Part shown: positions 8,858-17,609 of the stretch, piece after piece
How the letters are laid out: each line of letters starts with the position of its first letter
How positions within the stretch are numbered: the stretch's first letter is position 1
NCBI RefSeq assembly: GCF_041820985.1
Contig: NZ_JBGUAU010000005.1
Location: 1 to 64,000, forward strand
Source: Evansella sp041820985
GTDB lineage: Bacteria > Bacillota > Bacilli > Bacillales > Salisediminibacteriaceae
Direction of reading: 5' to 3'
Length of the DNA stretch: 64,000 nt
Program-made: the position numbers and the translations under genes
Notes under the pieces: generated by a model
The model's database searches: none
What the model was told of the DNA's origin: nothing
Seen by the model: only the letters and a program-made list of their open reading frames with translations

Positions 8858-9295
8858 ATGGTCGGAGTAGAACTAGACATGGTTGTTAGAGATAGCTTAA
8901 AAGCATTGAAATTATACGAAGGTATATTTGATATTCAGCGTGTGGAGGTTTCAAACTTACCTCGTGGAGAAAATGAGGCAATTTTCACGCTATACGATGT
9001 ACACTTTCATCTGTTAGATGAAAATCCCGATTTCCATTTGATCGCGCCAACTCCGGATACTCCTAAAACGAGTTGGGTGAATGTAACTGTACCAAACATT
9101 GAGGAAACTTATGCAAAGGCGATGACTTTAGAGTGCACAGAAATACAACCAGTGACCGAAATCCCAAGTCACGGAGTGTCGAACGCCATATTCATGGACC
9201 CCTTTGGTTATGTATGGATGCTGCATCAAGTACATAAAGAGGTTAGTCATGAAGAACGTATCCAGCATTGGGAGGAAAACAAAAAGAAGAAGTAA
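8858..9295 (+). CDS. VOC family protein (PhnB-like)
   Basis: The product is 145 residues with AAAGGAGTG before the ATG. It has the beta-alpha-beta-beta-beta VOC pattern: LDMVVRDSLKALKLYEGIF, FHLLDENPDF, WVNVTVPNIEETYAKAMTL and FMDPFGYVWMLHQ, the DPFG turn typical of PhnB/glyoxalase-like proteins. The metal ligands usual in true glyoxalases are not all present. A role in binding or modifying a small molecule is all that can be inferred. Confidence 0.83.
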   Translation: MVGVELDMVVRDSLKALKLYEGIFDIQRVEVSNLPRGENEAIFTLYDVHFHLLDENPDFHLIAPTPDTPKTSWVNVTVPNIEETYAKAMTLECTEIQPVTEIPSHGVSNAIFMDPFGYVWMLHQVHKEVSHEERIQHWEENKKKK

Positions 9296-9328
9296 CAATG
9301 GCTTTATTATAAGAATGATTCAAGACAA

Positions 9329-9369
9329 AGTGCCTAGTATGAGTTAAATTTTTTTTCGTACTAGGCACT
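9329..9369 (+). terminator. hairpin after VOC gene
   Basis: AGTGCCTAGTA and TACTAGGCACT form an 11-bp perfect stem 34 nt after the stop. The T-tract lies in the loop, not after the stem, so termination efficiency is uncertain. The arms resemble the outer arms of the window's terminator-like repeats. Confidence 0.5.
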
Positions 9370-9386
9370 CAACATTAAATAGTCAT

Positions 9387-9539
9387 ATTGTTACTATCAT
9401 TAAAAATATCCCTGATGATAAGCTACAAAACCTATGTGACATTGGAAGGAATCAAATCAAAACACTAGAGTGGCTAATTCAAGATTATATAACACATATG
9501 GAACACCATATTTTAGACCATATTGTAAATGAAAAATAG
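9387..9539 (+). pseudogene. DinB-family 3' remnant
   Basis: Fifty codons read IVTIIKNIPDDKLQNLCDIG and then KTLEWLIQDYITHMEHH. The LEWLIQDYxxHMxHH signature is the last helix of DinB/YfiT-type metalloenzymes, whose His residues bind metal. The preceding 100 or so residues are gone and no start codon remains. Confidence 0.55.
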
Positions 9540-9793
9540 AGTATATTTTTTGATATGATTGTACAACAAGTATCCAATAAATAATAATAAAAATAAAGAG
9601 GAACAGAAACTCATTCTCATGTGGCACTAACGACAACTTAGCAAATATAGAAAATAACGTTAAAAGGTTTCATCTAAATTTTTATAATTAGAAACCTAAA
9701 CTACCCCCTAAACGTAAAAAGAATTACATAGATTACAAGGCTACTTACTAGTAGATTGTATTGTAAAAAATACATAAAAAAGGCGAGATATAC

Positions 9794-9850
9794 ATGTTAT
9801 CACAATATTTTTGGGTAAAAGAATATTATCCTCCAATAAAGACACAATAA
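9794..9850 (+). pseudogene. 5' remnant duplicating the gene at 12,513
   Basis: A ribosome binding site and 18 codons (MLSQYFWVKEYYPPIKTQ, then stop) repeat the start of the small membrane protein at 12,513 (MLSQYLWVKWGEIL). About 100 bp of upstream DNA is also related. The rest of the gene is missing. Confidence 0.5.
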
Positions 9851-9878
9851 AATAAAAATATAATTGAGGTGTTTTATT

Positions 9879-10898
9879 TTGGTTGAAGAACATAACCCTA
9901 AACTTACTTCTGCGGAGGTTGCAACACTTTGGACACAATATCAAAATGATACAGCCGCCATTTGTTTTAATAAACATATGATGGAACACATAGAAGACAA
10001 AGATATTATGAAAGAATTTGAATTTTCCATGTCTCTTATCTCTAAACACTTAGAAGAAATAAAGAATTTTTTTGAGACTGAAGGTTATCCTCTACCAAGC
10101 GGTTTTACAGATCGAGATGTTACCTCTAATAAACCTCGTCTTTTTTCTGATGTATTTTGTTTACACTACTTAAACATTATGAGCATCCATGGCTGTCAAG
10201 GGTATAGCAGCGCCATCACCACTAGCTCTAGAAAGGACGTCCTTGAATATTTTACGTCTTGTCTAAATTCTTCCGTTGAATTATGTAAACGAACCAAACT
10301 ACTTTTACAAGAAAAGGGATTATATTATCGGCCACCTGTGCTTAGTCCAGCGGAATCAACCGATTTTGTAAAAGATAAAAGTTTTCTATCGGCAGGATGG
10401 TTTAGCGATAAGAGACCGTTATCTTGTATAGAAATTACAAATATTTATTTCAATATGAAAAAGAGTATACTTGCTAAAGCGGTTACGGTAGCTTTTTGCC
10501 AAGTCTCCCCTTCGAATAAAGTGAAAGATGTTTTTCATAAAGCGATAGAAACGAAAGATAAACATATCCATATTTTTAAAGAAGTCTTTGATAATGAAAA
10601 TCTTCCCAGTGCTCCTACGTTAGAGGCGGAAATTTCAAATTCAACGGCTTCTCCTTTTTCTGATAAGCTGATGACATTTCATGTTGCTTTCTTATTCTCA
10701 ACAGCTATGTCCTATTATGGTAGTGGGTGGGCATCCTCTCCAAGAAAAGACTTAGCTCTTAAATTCGGAGTAGCAATTGCAGATGATTTAAAATTAGGAG
10801 GAAAATGTGTGAACTTGATGATTGAAAATGGATGGCTTGAGGAACCTCCTCTATCAAATAATAGAAGTGAATTAATAAAAAATTCAATTTTTACATGA
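9879..10898 (+). CDS. DUF3231 family protein
   Basis: This 339-residue protein starts at TTG 9879, with GAGGTG 7 nt upstream. A TTG at 9864 overlaps that site and is unlikely. Two similar alpha-helical halves are visible: residues 1-165 (LTSAEVATLWTQYQNDT ... GYPLPSGFTDRDV ... MSIHGCQGYSSAI) and 175-335 (LSCIEITNIYFNMKKS ... MSYYGSGWASSPRKDLAL). This duplicated four-helix arrangement is typical of DUF3231, found in Bacillus and often near sporulation genes. The biochemical role is unknown. A 3' fragment of a second member lies at 30,939. Confidence 0.8.
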   Translation: MVEEHNPKLTSAEVATLWTQYQNDTAAICFNKHMMEHIEDKDIMKEFEFSMSLISKHLEEIKNFFETEGYPLPSGFTDRDVTSNKPRLFSDVFCLHYLNIMSIHGCQGYSSAITTSSRKDVLEYFTSCLNSSVELCKRTKLLLQEKGLYYRPPVLSPAESTDFVKDKSFLSAGWFSDKRPLSCIEITNIYFNMKKSILAKAVTVAFCQVSPSNKVKDVFHKAIETKDKHIHIFKEVFDNENLPSAPTLEAEISNSTASPFSDKLMTFHVAFLFSTAMSYYGSGWASSPRKDLALKFGVAIADDLKLGGKCVNLMIENGWLEEPPLSNNRSELIKNSIFT

Positions 10899-10904
10899 TA
10901 TAGT

Positions 10905-10961
10905 AAGTGCCTGCCCCCATGCGTTCCAACTTTCCCACTATAGGAGTCAGGCACTTTTTTT
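10905..10961. terminator. bidirectional terminator-like repeat
   Basis: AAGTGCCTGCCCCC pairs with GGAGTCAGGCACTTTTTTT, 7 nt after the DUF3231 stop and directly against the 3' end of the convergent Dus gene. It is one copy of the dispersed terminator-like family. Confidence 0.75.
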
Positions 10962-10964
10962 GAT

Positions 10965-11933
10965 TCAATTCTTCGACTCAAAATCAGTGAGTAATTCACG
11001 CACATCATCTGTAGACTCTGTGTTCATTAATTGATTTCTTAATTCACTCGCCCCTCGAAAACCTTTCACATATATCTTAAAAAAACGATGAAGCGCCTTA
11101 AATGGACGTAATTCTAATCCTGAATATTTATCATGGAGATCCACATGCAATCGTAAAAGATCAAGCAATTCCTTACTACTATGTTCTCTCGGCTCTTTTT
11201 CAAAAGCGAATGGATTTTGGAAAATACCACGACCTATCATAACCCCATCAACTTCATATTGGTTGGCAAGCTTCAAGCCAGTTTCACGATCAAGAATATC
11301 GCCATTGATCGTTAAGAGAGTATCTGGAGCGATCTCGTCACGAAGTTTCTTAATCTCCGGAATCAACTCCCAATGAGCATCTACTTTACTCATTTCCTCT
11401 CTCGTCCGCAGATGAATGGAAAGATTCGTAATATCTTGTTTCAAGATGTGTGATAGCCAGTCACGCCATTCGTCTACTTCCGTAAAACCAAGCCTTGTTT
11501 TTACACTTACAGGCAATCCCCCTGCTTTTGCTGCTTGTATTAATTCTGCTGCAATTTCTGGACGACGAATAAGGCCACTTCCCTTCCCCTGCCTTGCAAC
11601 ATTAGGTACAGGACAGCCCATATTGATATCCACACCCTTAAACCCAAGTTCCGCCATACCAATACTCATTTGACGAAAATTATCAGGTTTATCTCCCCAT
11701 ATATGGGCAACGATTGGTTGTTCATCCTCTGTAAAAGTCAACCGCCCCTGTACACTTTTGTTTCCTTCTGGATGACAATAACTCTCACTGTTTGCAAACT
11801 CTGTAAAAAACACATCAGGTCTGGCAGCTTCACTCACTACATGGCGAAAAACAACATCCGTCACTTCTTCCATTGGAGCCAGTATAAAAAATGGTCGTGG
11901 TAAATCACGCCAAAAATTATCTTTCCTACTCAT
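10965..11933 (-). CDS. dus: tRNA-dihydrouridine synthase
   Basis: The product is about 322 residues and reduces uridine in tRNA D-loops using FMN and NAD(P)H. Visible family motifs are FILAPMEEVTD (phosphate-binding start of the TIM barrel), DINMGCPVPNVARQGKGSGL (catalytic Cys plus substrate loop), PVSVKTRLGF, LSIHLRT, LLTINGDILD and VDGVMIGRGIFQNP (FMN phosphate site). Starting at ATG 11933 gives MSRKDNFW, the usual beginning. A TTG at 11945 is only 2 nt from GAGAGG. It appears to be a single-gene unit converging on the DUF3231 gene. Confidence 0.92.
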   Translation of the reverse strand: MSRKDNFWRDLPRPFFILAPMEEVTDVVFRHVVSEAARPDVFFTEFANSESYCHPEGNKSVQGRLTFTEDEQPIVAHIWGDKPDNFRQMSIGMAELGFKGVDINMGCPVPNVARQGKGSGLIRRPEIAAELIQAAKAGGLPVSVKTRLGFTEVDEWRDWLSHILKQDITNLSIHLRTREEMSKVDAHWELIPEIKKLRDEIAPDTLLTINGDILDRETGLKLANQYEVDGVMIGRGIFQNPFAFEKEPREHSSKELLDLLRLHVDLHDKYSGLELRPFKALHRFFKIYVKGFRGASELRNQLMNTESTDDVRELLTDFESKN

Positions 11934-12011
11934 GTTGAAATTCAAATCCTCTCATAATGGGATACTAGGCTTAACCAGTATCTTTTAAAAAATAGGCTCT
12001 GTTAGACGTTG

Positions 12012-12145
12012 ATGTTGATTTTTACTCCAGGTGCTCGCGTTCCTTGGGGCGGAACCGCAAGCCTCCTCGGTCGTTACCTCCCTGTGGGGTCTCGCTTGGC
12101 CCGCTTATCCCCTAGGAGTCTCGCACCTTCCGTAAAATTCAACAT
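12012..12145. repeat. GC-rich Bacillus-type dispersed repeat with terminal inverted repeats
   Basis: The ends are 23-bp imperfect inverted repeats: ATGTTGATTTTTACTCC plus AGGTGC against GCACCTTCCG plus TAAAATTCAACAT. The interior is unusually GC-rich (CGCAAGCCTCCTCGG, TGGGGTCTCGC, AGGAGTCTCGC). Many Bacillus genomes carry related elements of about 130 bp containing this kind of CTCGG...GGGGTCTCGC core, and a diverged relative is at 54,640. It has no coding capacity. Confidence 0.75.
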
Positions 12146-12512
12146 TGTACAATAATCAAGATTGCCCTTTAACATAGCCAAAAAATAAAATGATCCTGCT
12201 TCTTTTACACTTACTTATACCATGCATAAACACTTTTTATCAAACTGTTCGCATATATATGTTTAACTAATAAGTGTGTTTTTAGTTAGACATCTTCCAT
12301 TCCAATTCGTCACTCAGTTAATATGCGTCATGTGTTTCTGACAACACAAGAGATGTTCGTTAGTATTATGTGTGAATTAACTATCTGCTTTTTAGGATTG
12401 ATGCTTCATAGTAAAATTCTCGTTCCACAAACTACATGAAAAATGAAACCTAGCCTACTTCCAAAACGTAATAGTAAATAAAAACATAACAATTACGATA
12501 GGTGGAATCTAC
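12146..12512. other. intergenic region, no gene seen
   Basis: AT-rich spacer. The last 70 bp are related to the sequence before 9794, so the duplication there included upstream DNA. Nothing else is evident. Confidence 0.5.
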
Positions 12513-12722
12513 ATGTTATCACAATATCTTTGGGTTAAATGGGGAGAAATTTTATTAAGTAATTTACTTCTCCTTTCTATCTTCATGTTAATCACTTTTA
12601 GTATTATACAACTGACTAATATTACACTAAGCTACAGTTCTATACTTTTGGTCGTACTTGCTTATTGTGTATCTACGGAAGTTAGAGACTACAAAAAGTG
12701 GCTACGTCACAAAACATTCTAG
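12513..12722 (+). CDS. small membrane protein
   Basis: The product is 69 residues with ATAGGTGG upstream of the ATG. Two hydrophobic helices (residues 14-31 and 39-56) are followed by a basic tail (RDYKKWLRHK). It is unrecognised. Its 5' end is duplicated at 9794. Confidence 0.6.
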   Translation: MLSQYLWVKWGEILLSNLLLLSIFMLITFSIIQLTNITLSYSSILLVVLAYCVSTEVRDYKKWLRHKTF

Positions 12723-12845
12723 CTTTTTCCTCTAGTGAAGATTATTAACTGGTTATAAATTAGTGAAACAGTTTACCGTTTGCTGTTCTAACTTGAAGGA
12801 CAGTTCTTATAATCGTCTATATAATATTTTTTTGGAGGAACTTTC

Positions 12846-13115
12846 ATGGATATTACCGTAAAAACAAATAGTAATTCTGTACTTTCTCTTATTATGGGGC
12901 TTCTATCAATACTATTACCACTTATTGGAATCGTTTTCGGGGTTTTTGGATTGATAACATCAAGAAAATCTATTAAAGAAATAGAAAAAACAAGAGAAGT
13001 TGGAAGAAACCTAGCAACATCAGGTTTCATTTGTAGTTCAGTTGGAATCGTAATTCAACTTTTCGCAGTATTAGTTTTGATCGCAATACCTTTACTAAGA
13101 TTACTGCTAGCTTAG
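12846..13115 (+). CDS. DUF4190-like small membrane protein
   Basis: The product is 89 residues with TTTGGAGG upstream. The pattern SVLSLIMGLLSILLPLIG (helix 1), GLITSRKSIKEIEKTREVGR (cytoplasmic hairpin) and ATSGFICSSVGIVIQLFAVL (helix 2) is that of DUF4190/DUF4352-leader domains, which read GxLS...ARxAIKRS...GxGLAIAGLILG. The gene is followed 33 nt later by 13,148, a likely two-gene operon. The function is unknown. Confidence 0.65.
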   Translation: MDITVKTNSNSVLSLIMGLLSILLPLIGIVFGVFGLITSRKSIKEIEKTREVGRNLATSGFICSSVGIVIQLFAVLVLIAIPLLRLLLA

Positions 13116-13147
13116 TATATAGGAAAAAGAAGCAATAGGAGGATATC

Positions 13148-13384
13148 ATGGGCAACATCGATAAAAGAAATCGTTTGAACGAAACTCCTTTTCGTTATCG
13201 AGTCAATAAAGATAATACCGTTTTTCTGGATTATGAGGGAAAGCATGTTAAAATTTTAAAAGGAAAAGAAGCAGACAAGTTTTTAAGAAGAATAAACGAT
13301 GCTAGCAATGAAACAGAAATACAGTTGATCATGGCGAAGATAACAGGAAACTTTAAAAGAGGTAATGAACGTAATCATAAATAA
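13148..13384 (+). CDS. small hypothetical protein
   Basis: The product is 78 residues with AATAGGAGGA 5 nt before the ATG. It is soluble and basic, with FRYRVNKDNTVFLDYEGKHV then KILKGKEADKFLRRI. The beta-strand followed by K-x-L-x-G-K-E-A-x-K-F-L is conserved in small Bacillus proteins I have seen without a function. It is probably cotranscribed with the upstream membrane protein. Confidence 0.6.
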   Translation: MGNIDKRNRLNETPFRYRVNKDNTVFLDYEGKHVKILKGKEADKFLRRINDASNETEIQLIMAKITGNFKRGNERNHK

Positions 13385-13583
13385 TCTCCAACGGATTTCA
13401 TCAGAAGTGTAACATAATATTTAACGTGTATCGGTGAACCGGGTACCCTAGTTTACTCAAGTTAAATCAGTTTTAGAATATCTACTCACTAATAATCTGG
13501 TAGACCAAATCAGAAATGAGGTAGAGCAGTTGAATACTATAAATGGTGTTAGTAGTAGTTATTCTTTTAATTAAAATAAAACG

Positions 13584-13688
13584 AATGAAAAGGCTATTGC
13601 CTCTCTTGTTTTTGGCATTCTGTCCATAATTTTTATGTTTGTTACATTGTTAGCAGTTCCATTTTTTCAACAATTCGAAGGGGATTAG
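13584..13688 (+). pseudogene. DUF4190-like fragment
   Basis: Thirty-four codons read NEKAIASLVFGILSIIFMFV and then end QQFEGD before a stop. This is one helix of a protein like the one at 12,846, without start codon or second helix. The region 13,385-13,583 holds no other gene. Confidence 0.4.
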
Positions 13689-13716
13689 AACAACAGATTA
13701 GAATATGGTAAGGTTT

Positions 13717-13884
13717 TTATTTTGACTTCAATCCTTGGTATTTATTTAGAAAAACATCAAGTTCTTGGCTACATTTAATAGTATCAGGATGATTAAATCC
13801 TTTTGATTGAGCTAACTTCATCATTTGAATTCGTAAAGTATCAATTTTGAATTCCAACTCTATAATTAAAGCACTTTTTTTCAT
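13717..13884 (-). CDS. Spo0E-type aspartyl-phosphate phosphatase
   Basis: This 55-residue protein fits the Spo0E family: one helix IIELEFKIDTLRIQMMKLAQ, the connecting KGFNHPDTIK, and a second helix with the signature SQELD (CSQELDVFLNKYQGLK). Spo0E-like proteins remove phosphate from Spo0A~P and delay sporulation. The SQELD motif contacts the response regulator. I chose ATG 13884 because AGGAG then lies 7 nt upstream. Another ATG at 13890 is too close. It is monocistronic, and supports a spore-forming host. Confidence 0.85.
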   Translation of the reverse strand: MKKSALIIELEFKIDTLRIQMMKLAQSKGFNHPDTIKCSQELDVFLNKYQGLKSK

Positions 13885-14035
13885 AAACATACTCCTAAAT
13901 TAAGAAAGAAAATTGTACAACATAGAGACCATTATATACTAGTATTATTGCCTGTTAACCCGTTCGACAGTTCTTCTAATAAAACGACAAATTTTTGAAG
14001 GTTTATTTAAATATCATCAAAGTATTTATAACTAT

Positions 14036-14084
14036 AAAAAAGGTACCAAATTAGTAATAAAAATTAATTTAGGCACCTTTTTTA
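14036..14084. terminator. hairpin at end of 14,100 gene
   Basis: AAAAAGGTACCAAATTA pairs with TAATTTAGGCACCTTTTTT around an AT loop. On the minus strand it follows the stop of the membrane protein by 16 nt and ends in a T-run. Confidence 0.65.
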
Positions 14085-14099
14085 TAATTAAATTTCTGT

Positions 14100-14558
14100 T
14101 TATTTTAATAAAGGAATCTTTATTACTAGCTTAAACCTTTGTAAAACTAGTAGAGTGACTAACAATGGAATATGGATAGTCATGATGCCAGCTAAAACTC
14201 GTAACCACGGATTCGCTGCAATTTGTTCAAATGGAATAATTTGTTTTAGCGGAAGAAGTAACATGATTTCGAAAAATACTAACAAAATAAAACCAATGAT
14301 TCCAATAATAAAACCATGTAGTATTTTAAAACGGAAAATCATTACTACTAATAACACAAACACAGTTAAGTTTATGATAGGTTTGACTGAATTCATCATA
14401 AAAATACTTAAAGTAAAAGCTACTCCCCCATATAATAATGAAAAAATAACCATAGATTTTACGTTCTCCTTAATCGAAATACCAAAAAGAGCAAAAGAAA
14501 CTGCGAGCATTAAAAATGCTTCTGGAAATGATAATAAAAAGAAACTAAACCACTCCAT
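14100..14558 (-). CDS. polytopic membrane protein
   Basis: The product is 152 residues from ATG 14558, with AAAGGGG 5 nt upstream. An ATG at 14585 lacks a site. About five membrane helices run through most of the length (MEWFSFFLLSFPEAFLMLAV ... MAGIxxIHIPLLVTLLVLQR). It lies 88 nt downstream of the broken GHKL kinase on the same strand and may be its former membrane sensor partner, but that is inference from position. Confidence 0.6.
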   Translation of the reverse strand: MEWFSFFLLSFPEAFLMLAVSFALFGISIKENVKSMVIFSLLYGGVAFTLSIFMMNSVKPIINLTVFVLLVVMIFRFKILHGFIIGIIGFILLVFFEIMLLLPLKQIIPFEQIAANPWLRVLAGIMTIHIPLLVTLLVLQRFKLVIKIPLLK

Positions 14559-14645
14559 AATAACCCCTTTCTTGTTGTAAAACATAGATGATATTCGTAG
14601 GATAATATTTTTTGTGTTTTGGCATATGCATTAGCTACACTTTCT

Positions 14646-15141
14646 CTACATGATGGATCCTTTTTCTACCACTTTCGGAAACGAGATTTCAACACTTACT
14701 ACATTATCGTTCGTATCCACTTTCAATAAACCATGATATTTATCTGTAACTTCTTGGATGATCGCTAAGCCGTATCCCCTATCTAAATTCGATTTAGAAG
14801 AATATCCGATTTTAAAATGCTTTTCCGTGAACTCTTTCAAAATAGAAGTGTTTCTTACAATTAATTTCACTGTTTCATTAACTCTCACAATTTTTAATTC
14901 GATTTTTCGTTCTGTATCAGGCATTTCGAGTGTTGCATCATAGGCATTATCAAGCAAGTTGCTAATTTAATCGTATCAAATCAGTAGAAGATAAAATGGT
15001 TTCAATTTCTTCATTTGCTATATTCACACTAAATGGTATGCCTGCTCTTTGGTACTTGTCCATTTTCGAGTATAGCATGGAAGAGAGAATAGGATTATTT
15101 ATCGTCAATGCCTTATTATTAATATTTATATTACCGATTAC
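14646..15141 (-). pseudogene. broken GHKL-type sensor histidine kinase
   Basis: The minus strand encodes the last 165 residues of a citrate/AgrC-type kinase: NNPILSSMLYSKMDKYQRAG (the helix before the ATPase domain), SNLLDNAYDATLEMP (N box) and KSNLDRGYGLAIIQEVTDKY (G box). An extra T near 14,969 (AAATTAGC) breaks the frame just before SNLLDN, and everything N-terminal to residue about -55, including the phosphorylated His, is missing at 15,141. It is non-functional as sequenced. Confidence 0.65.
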
Positions 15142-15148
15142 ATAAAAA

Positions 15149-15203
15149 AGCTCCTGAACCCCAATGCAGTAAAGATTTAACGTACTTGGGGGCAGGAACT
15201 TCT
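15149..15203 (-). terminator. terminator-like repeat after collagen gene
   Basis: On the minus strand, AAGTTCCTGCCCCCAAGTAC and the complementary TTGGGGTTCAGGAGCTTTTTT enclose an inner palindrome around TTAAATCTTTA. It starts 24 nt past the collagen stop. It is a member of the dispersed terminator-like family. Confidence 0.75.
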
Positions 15204-15226
15204 TAGGGTCCGAATAGTAATTAGAT

Positions 15227-16510
15227 TTAAAGTGAAATAACCGTAGCGTTAATGGTTCTTAATGATATATTGTATTGTCTTATTGTTGCATCAGTTGTTA
15301 AAGACAGTATTAAAATATTATAGGTATATACATGGTTACCGGCTGGAGGGGTATCAACATACGAAATATTAAAAGGCTTCGATAGAACAGTAGATGTAGC
15401 AGGTTCAGTAGATTGTTCTTGAAATCCTTGAAAAGCAATTTCAGTTCCGTTTCTCAATAGTCGCATTCTAAAAGAAATGAGATACTCGGTATATGATCTA
15501 AATGTAAATCTCAACGGATAAGTAGCATTAATTAAAACCACTTCCGTTCCTGTTGTTGTTACAGGAGTCGTACTTATTGGAAATATCCCCGATCCTACAT
15601 TTAACCCAACAGTTGTTAATGAAGAGATTTGACCAAAACCAATGTCAGTAATCCCTGTTGGTCCTTGAGGTCCTTGATCACCTTGTTCTCCCTGTGGCCC
15701 TTGTTCCCCTTGGGGTCCTTGGTCTCCTTGTGGTCCTTGGTCTCCTTGAGGCCCTTGTTCTCCTTGGGGCCCTTGTTCTCCCTGCGGTCCTTGTTCCCCT
15801 TGTGGGCCTTGTACACCCTGAGGTCCTTGTTCCCCTTGTGGCCCTTGTTCTCCTTGGGGTCCATGTTCTCCTTGGGGGCCTTGCTCTCCCTGAGGTCCTT
15901 GTTCCCCCTGAGGCCCTTGTCCCCCTTGGGGCCCTTGCTCTCCTTGGGGCCCTTGCTCTCCTTGGGGCCCTTGTTCTCCTTGGGGCCCTTGTTCTCCTTG
16001 AGGTCCTTGTTCCCCTTGTGGTCCTTGCTCTCCTTGGGGGCCTTGCTCTCCCTGAGGGCCTTGCTCTCCCTGAGGTCCTTGCTCTCCCTGAGGTCCTTGC
16101 TCTCCTTGGGGGCCTTGCTCTCCCTGAGGTCCTTGTGGTCCCTGTGGTCCAGTCACTCCTGATCCCAAAAGTTCATCCGATACAAGCCGATGAGCGGTCA
16201 CTAACTGTCCAGACGAATTTTTTCCCCAAACAGATATTTCAGTATCATCTTCGGTGGCACCATTTGTTGTAAATATAAACTCAAAGGCATTGAGGTTGGC
16301 AAAATAAGTTTTAGTAATAACCTGGTTTGGTGCAAGAGATAAAAGCTCACTTACATACATCATTCTTGAACCATTTAATGCAAATCCCTGAATCAAGACT
16401 GTAGAAGAAGTAACTTGATTTTGATTATTAATTTTTACAGTTACCTGTGTGCTGGGCCTTGTCCCACCTACGGGATTGTTTTCAATTGGTCCAGTCGATA
16501 AAATACTCAT
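15227..16510 (-). CDS. collagen-like surface/exosporium-type protein
   Basis: The product is 427 residues with three parts. Residues 1-117 are a beta-rich domain (LSTGPIENNPVGGTRP ... TEISVWGKNSSGQLV) nearly shared with the YVTN protein at 36,037. Residues about 118-285 are G-x-y collagen repeats, mostly GPQGEQ. Residues 286-427 are a beta-rich C-terminal head (GFGQISSLTTVGLNVGSGIF ... YNISLRTINATVISL) resembling the trimerising C1q/TNF-like heads of BclA-type proteins. Collagen stalks of this kind project from spores or cells. There is no signal peptide, as in exosporium proteins assembled from the mother cell. AAGGAGGG precedes the ATG by about 12 nt. The near-identical repeats make length variation between strains likely. 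Surface location is inferred. Confidence 0.88.
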   Translation of the reverse strand: MSILSTGPIENNPVGGTRPSTQVTVKINNQNQVTSSTVLIQGFALNGSRMMYVSELLSLAPNQVITKTYFANLNAFEFIFTTNGATEDDTEISVWGKNSSGQLVTAHRLVSDELLGSGVTGPQGPQGPQGEQGPQGEQGPQGEQGPQGEQGPQGEQGPQGEQGPQGEQGPQGEQGPQGEQGPQGEQGPQGEQGPQGGQGPQGEQGPQGEQGPQGEHGPQGEQGPQGEQGPQGVQGPQGEQGPQGEQGPQGEQGPQGDQGPQGDQGPQGEQGPQGEQGDQGPQGPTGITDIGFGQISSLTTVGLNVGSGIFPISTTPVTTTGTEVVLINATYPLRFTFRSYTEYLISFRMRLLRNGTEIAFQGFQEQSTEPATSTVLSKPFNISYVDTPPAGNHVYTYNILILSLTTDATIRQYNISLRTINATVISL

Positions 16511-16673
16511 TCATCCACACCCTCCTTACTTAAAGATTAGACTTAATTGTTTACATCTCCCTTTTTCTATACGTTAAATTGATATCAGACAATCTTCCTT
16601 ATGAAAAAATAGGATCTATACTAGTTATCTTATGCAGTATTTAACATAGGGATTGGACATACCATATCCTAAG

Positions 16674-16778
16674 AAGGACACAGGGACAGGTCCAGACCAC
16701 TGAAAAACGACTCCTAAAATATGTAAGTCAATAAGGACACAGGGACAGGTCCACTGTCCCGGGAACTTCCGACTGACA
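16674..16778. repeat. two copies of GGGACAGG-type palindromic repeat
   Basis: GGACACAGGGACAGGTCC occurs at 16,677 and again at 16,735, the second copy continuing CACTGTCCCGGGAACTTCC. These are members of a dispersed family also at 30,402, 35,812, 39,309, 41,233 and 44,573. A full copy has inverted ends, AGGGACAGGT and ACCTGTCCCTTTGTC. Confidence 0.7.
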
Positions 16779-16786
16779 CCAAAATG

Positions 16787-16838
16787 AAGTACCTCCCCGA
16801 GTACGCTAAAGTTTAAACGTACTGGGGGGGCACTTTTT
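16787..16838. terminator. terminator-like repeat
   Basis: AAGTACCTCCCCGAGTACG and CGTACTGGGGGGGCACTTTTT pair around an inner TAAAGTTTAAA. It stands between the collagen gene promoter side and the 3' end of the methyltransferase gene, with a second short GC-rich inverted repeat (GGGCAACGCCC) at 16,873. Confidence 0.6.
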
Positions 16839-16904
16839 CAATATTTCAGCATCAACATTACCTTATTAAAAAGGGCAACGCCCCCACGTTATGTCATTCT
16901 TTTA

Positions 16905-17609
16905 CTAACCTTTTTTTATCTTTAACATCGAGTTAGCATTTTTTTGAAATTCATATTGTACTTTTACTTCTTCAACTCTACAGCCATTGTCAGTCAGGTA
17001 ACTTATTACTTTATCTAAGTGCACATATCTTTTTCCCTCTAAATCAACCAAAGGGAAAATACGGACTTCCTCTTTCGTAACCCTCAATAACTCATTTAGC
17101 GTCTTCATGTGAAATTGATAATCTAACCTATCTGCATACATAAATAAAAAATGTGCAGAGAGAAGAATATCAAATTCTGAATTCTTAAATGGTAACGATG
17201 GTAAAGTAACGGGAATGTATCTTTCTCTGAATTCCCTCATATCGTTTGCAGAATCTTGCAAGGCACTTAAACGATGTTTCCTAAGACCTTCTACATCATA
17301 AAAATAATCCCATTTGTAATTGTTTTGGACTTTTTGCATATGCTCCATCGCATGTTCAATATCCTGGAGACCTTTATTTTTTAGGTCTTCACCTGAATGA
17401 TAATACGCAATGTCGCAAGCTGTCACATCTAAACCTAATTTGTTAGCAACAGCAGTAAATGAACATGCTCCTGCTGGACAATCGAGTATTTTCTTTCCTT
17501 GTAGTTCATCCTCGGATAGAGAGAACATATCTATATATTCTTTATAAGTTCTCCCAATAAAAACAATTCTTTCTAAATCTAATTTTTTCCTCTTCTCTAC
17601 TCTTCTCAA
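16905..17609 (-). CDS. class I SAM-dependent methyltransferase
   Basis: The product is 234 residues from a TTG with AGAGGTG 7 nt upstream. Motif I is KKILDCPAGACSFTAVANKL (SAM-binding glycine loop, here DCPAGACS), motif II VTACDIAYY, and motif IV FDILLSAHFLFMYADRLDY near residue 150. The target is unknown. The DCPAGACSF signature is shared with a family of uncharacterised Firmicute methyltransferases. It is monocistronic. Confidence 0.82.
   Translation of the reverse strand: MRRVEKRKKLDLERIVFIGRTYKEYIDMFSLSEDELQGKKILDCPAGACSFTAVANKLGLDVTACDIAYYHSGEDLKNKGLQDIEHAMEHMQKVQNNYKWDYFYDVEGLRKHRLSALQDSANDMREFRERYIPVTLPSLPFKNSEFDILLSAHFLFMYADRLDYQFHMKTLNELLRVTKEEVRIFPLVDLEGKRYVHLDKVISYLTDNGCRVEEVKVQYEFQKNANSMLKIKKG

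Noticed and set aside
15629..16272. Two long plus-strand frames of about 177 and 204 codons across the collagen gene
   Set aside because: They are antisense readings of the GPQGEQ repeats and consist of low-complexity Leu/Ser/Pro. No ribosome binding site, and the minus-strand collagen frame explains the region.
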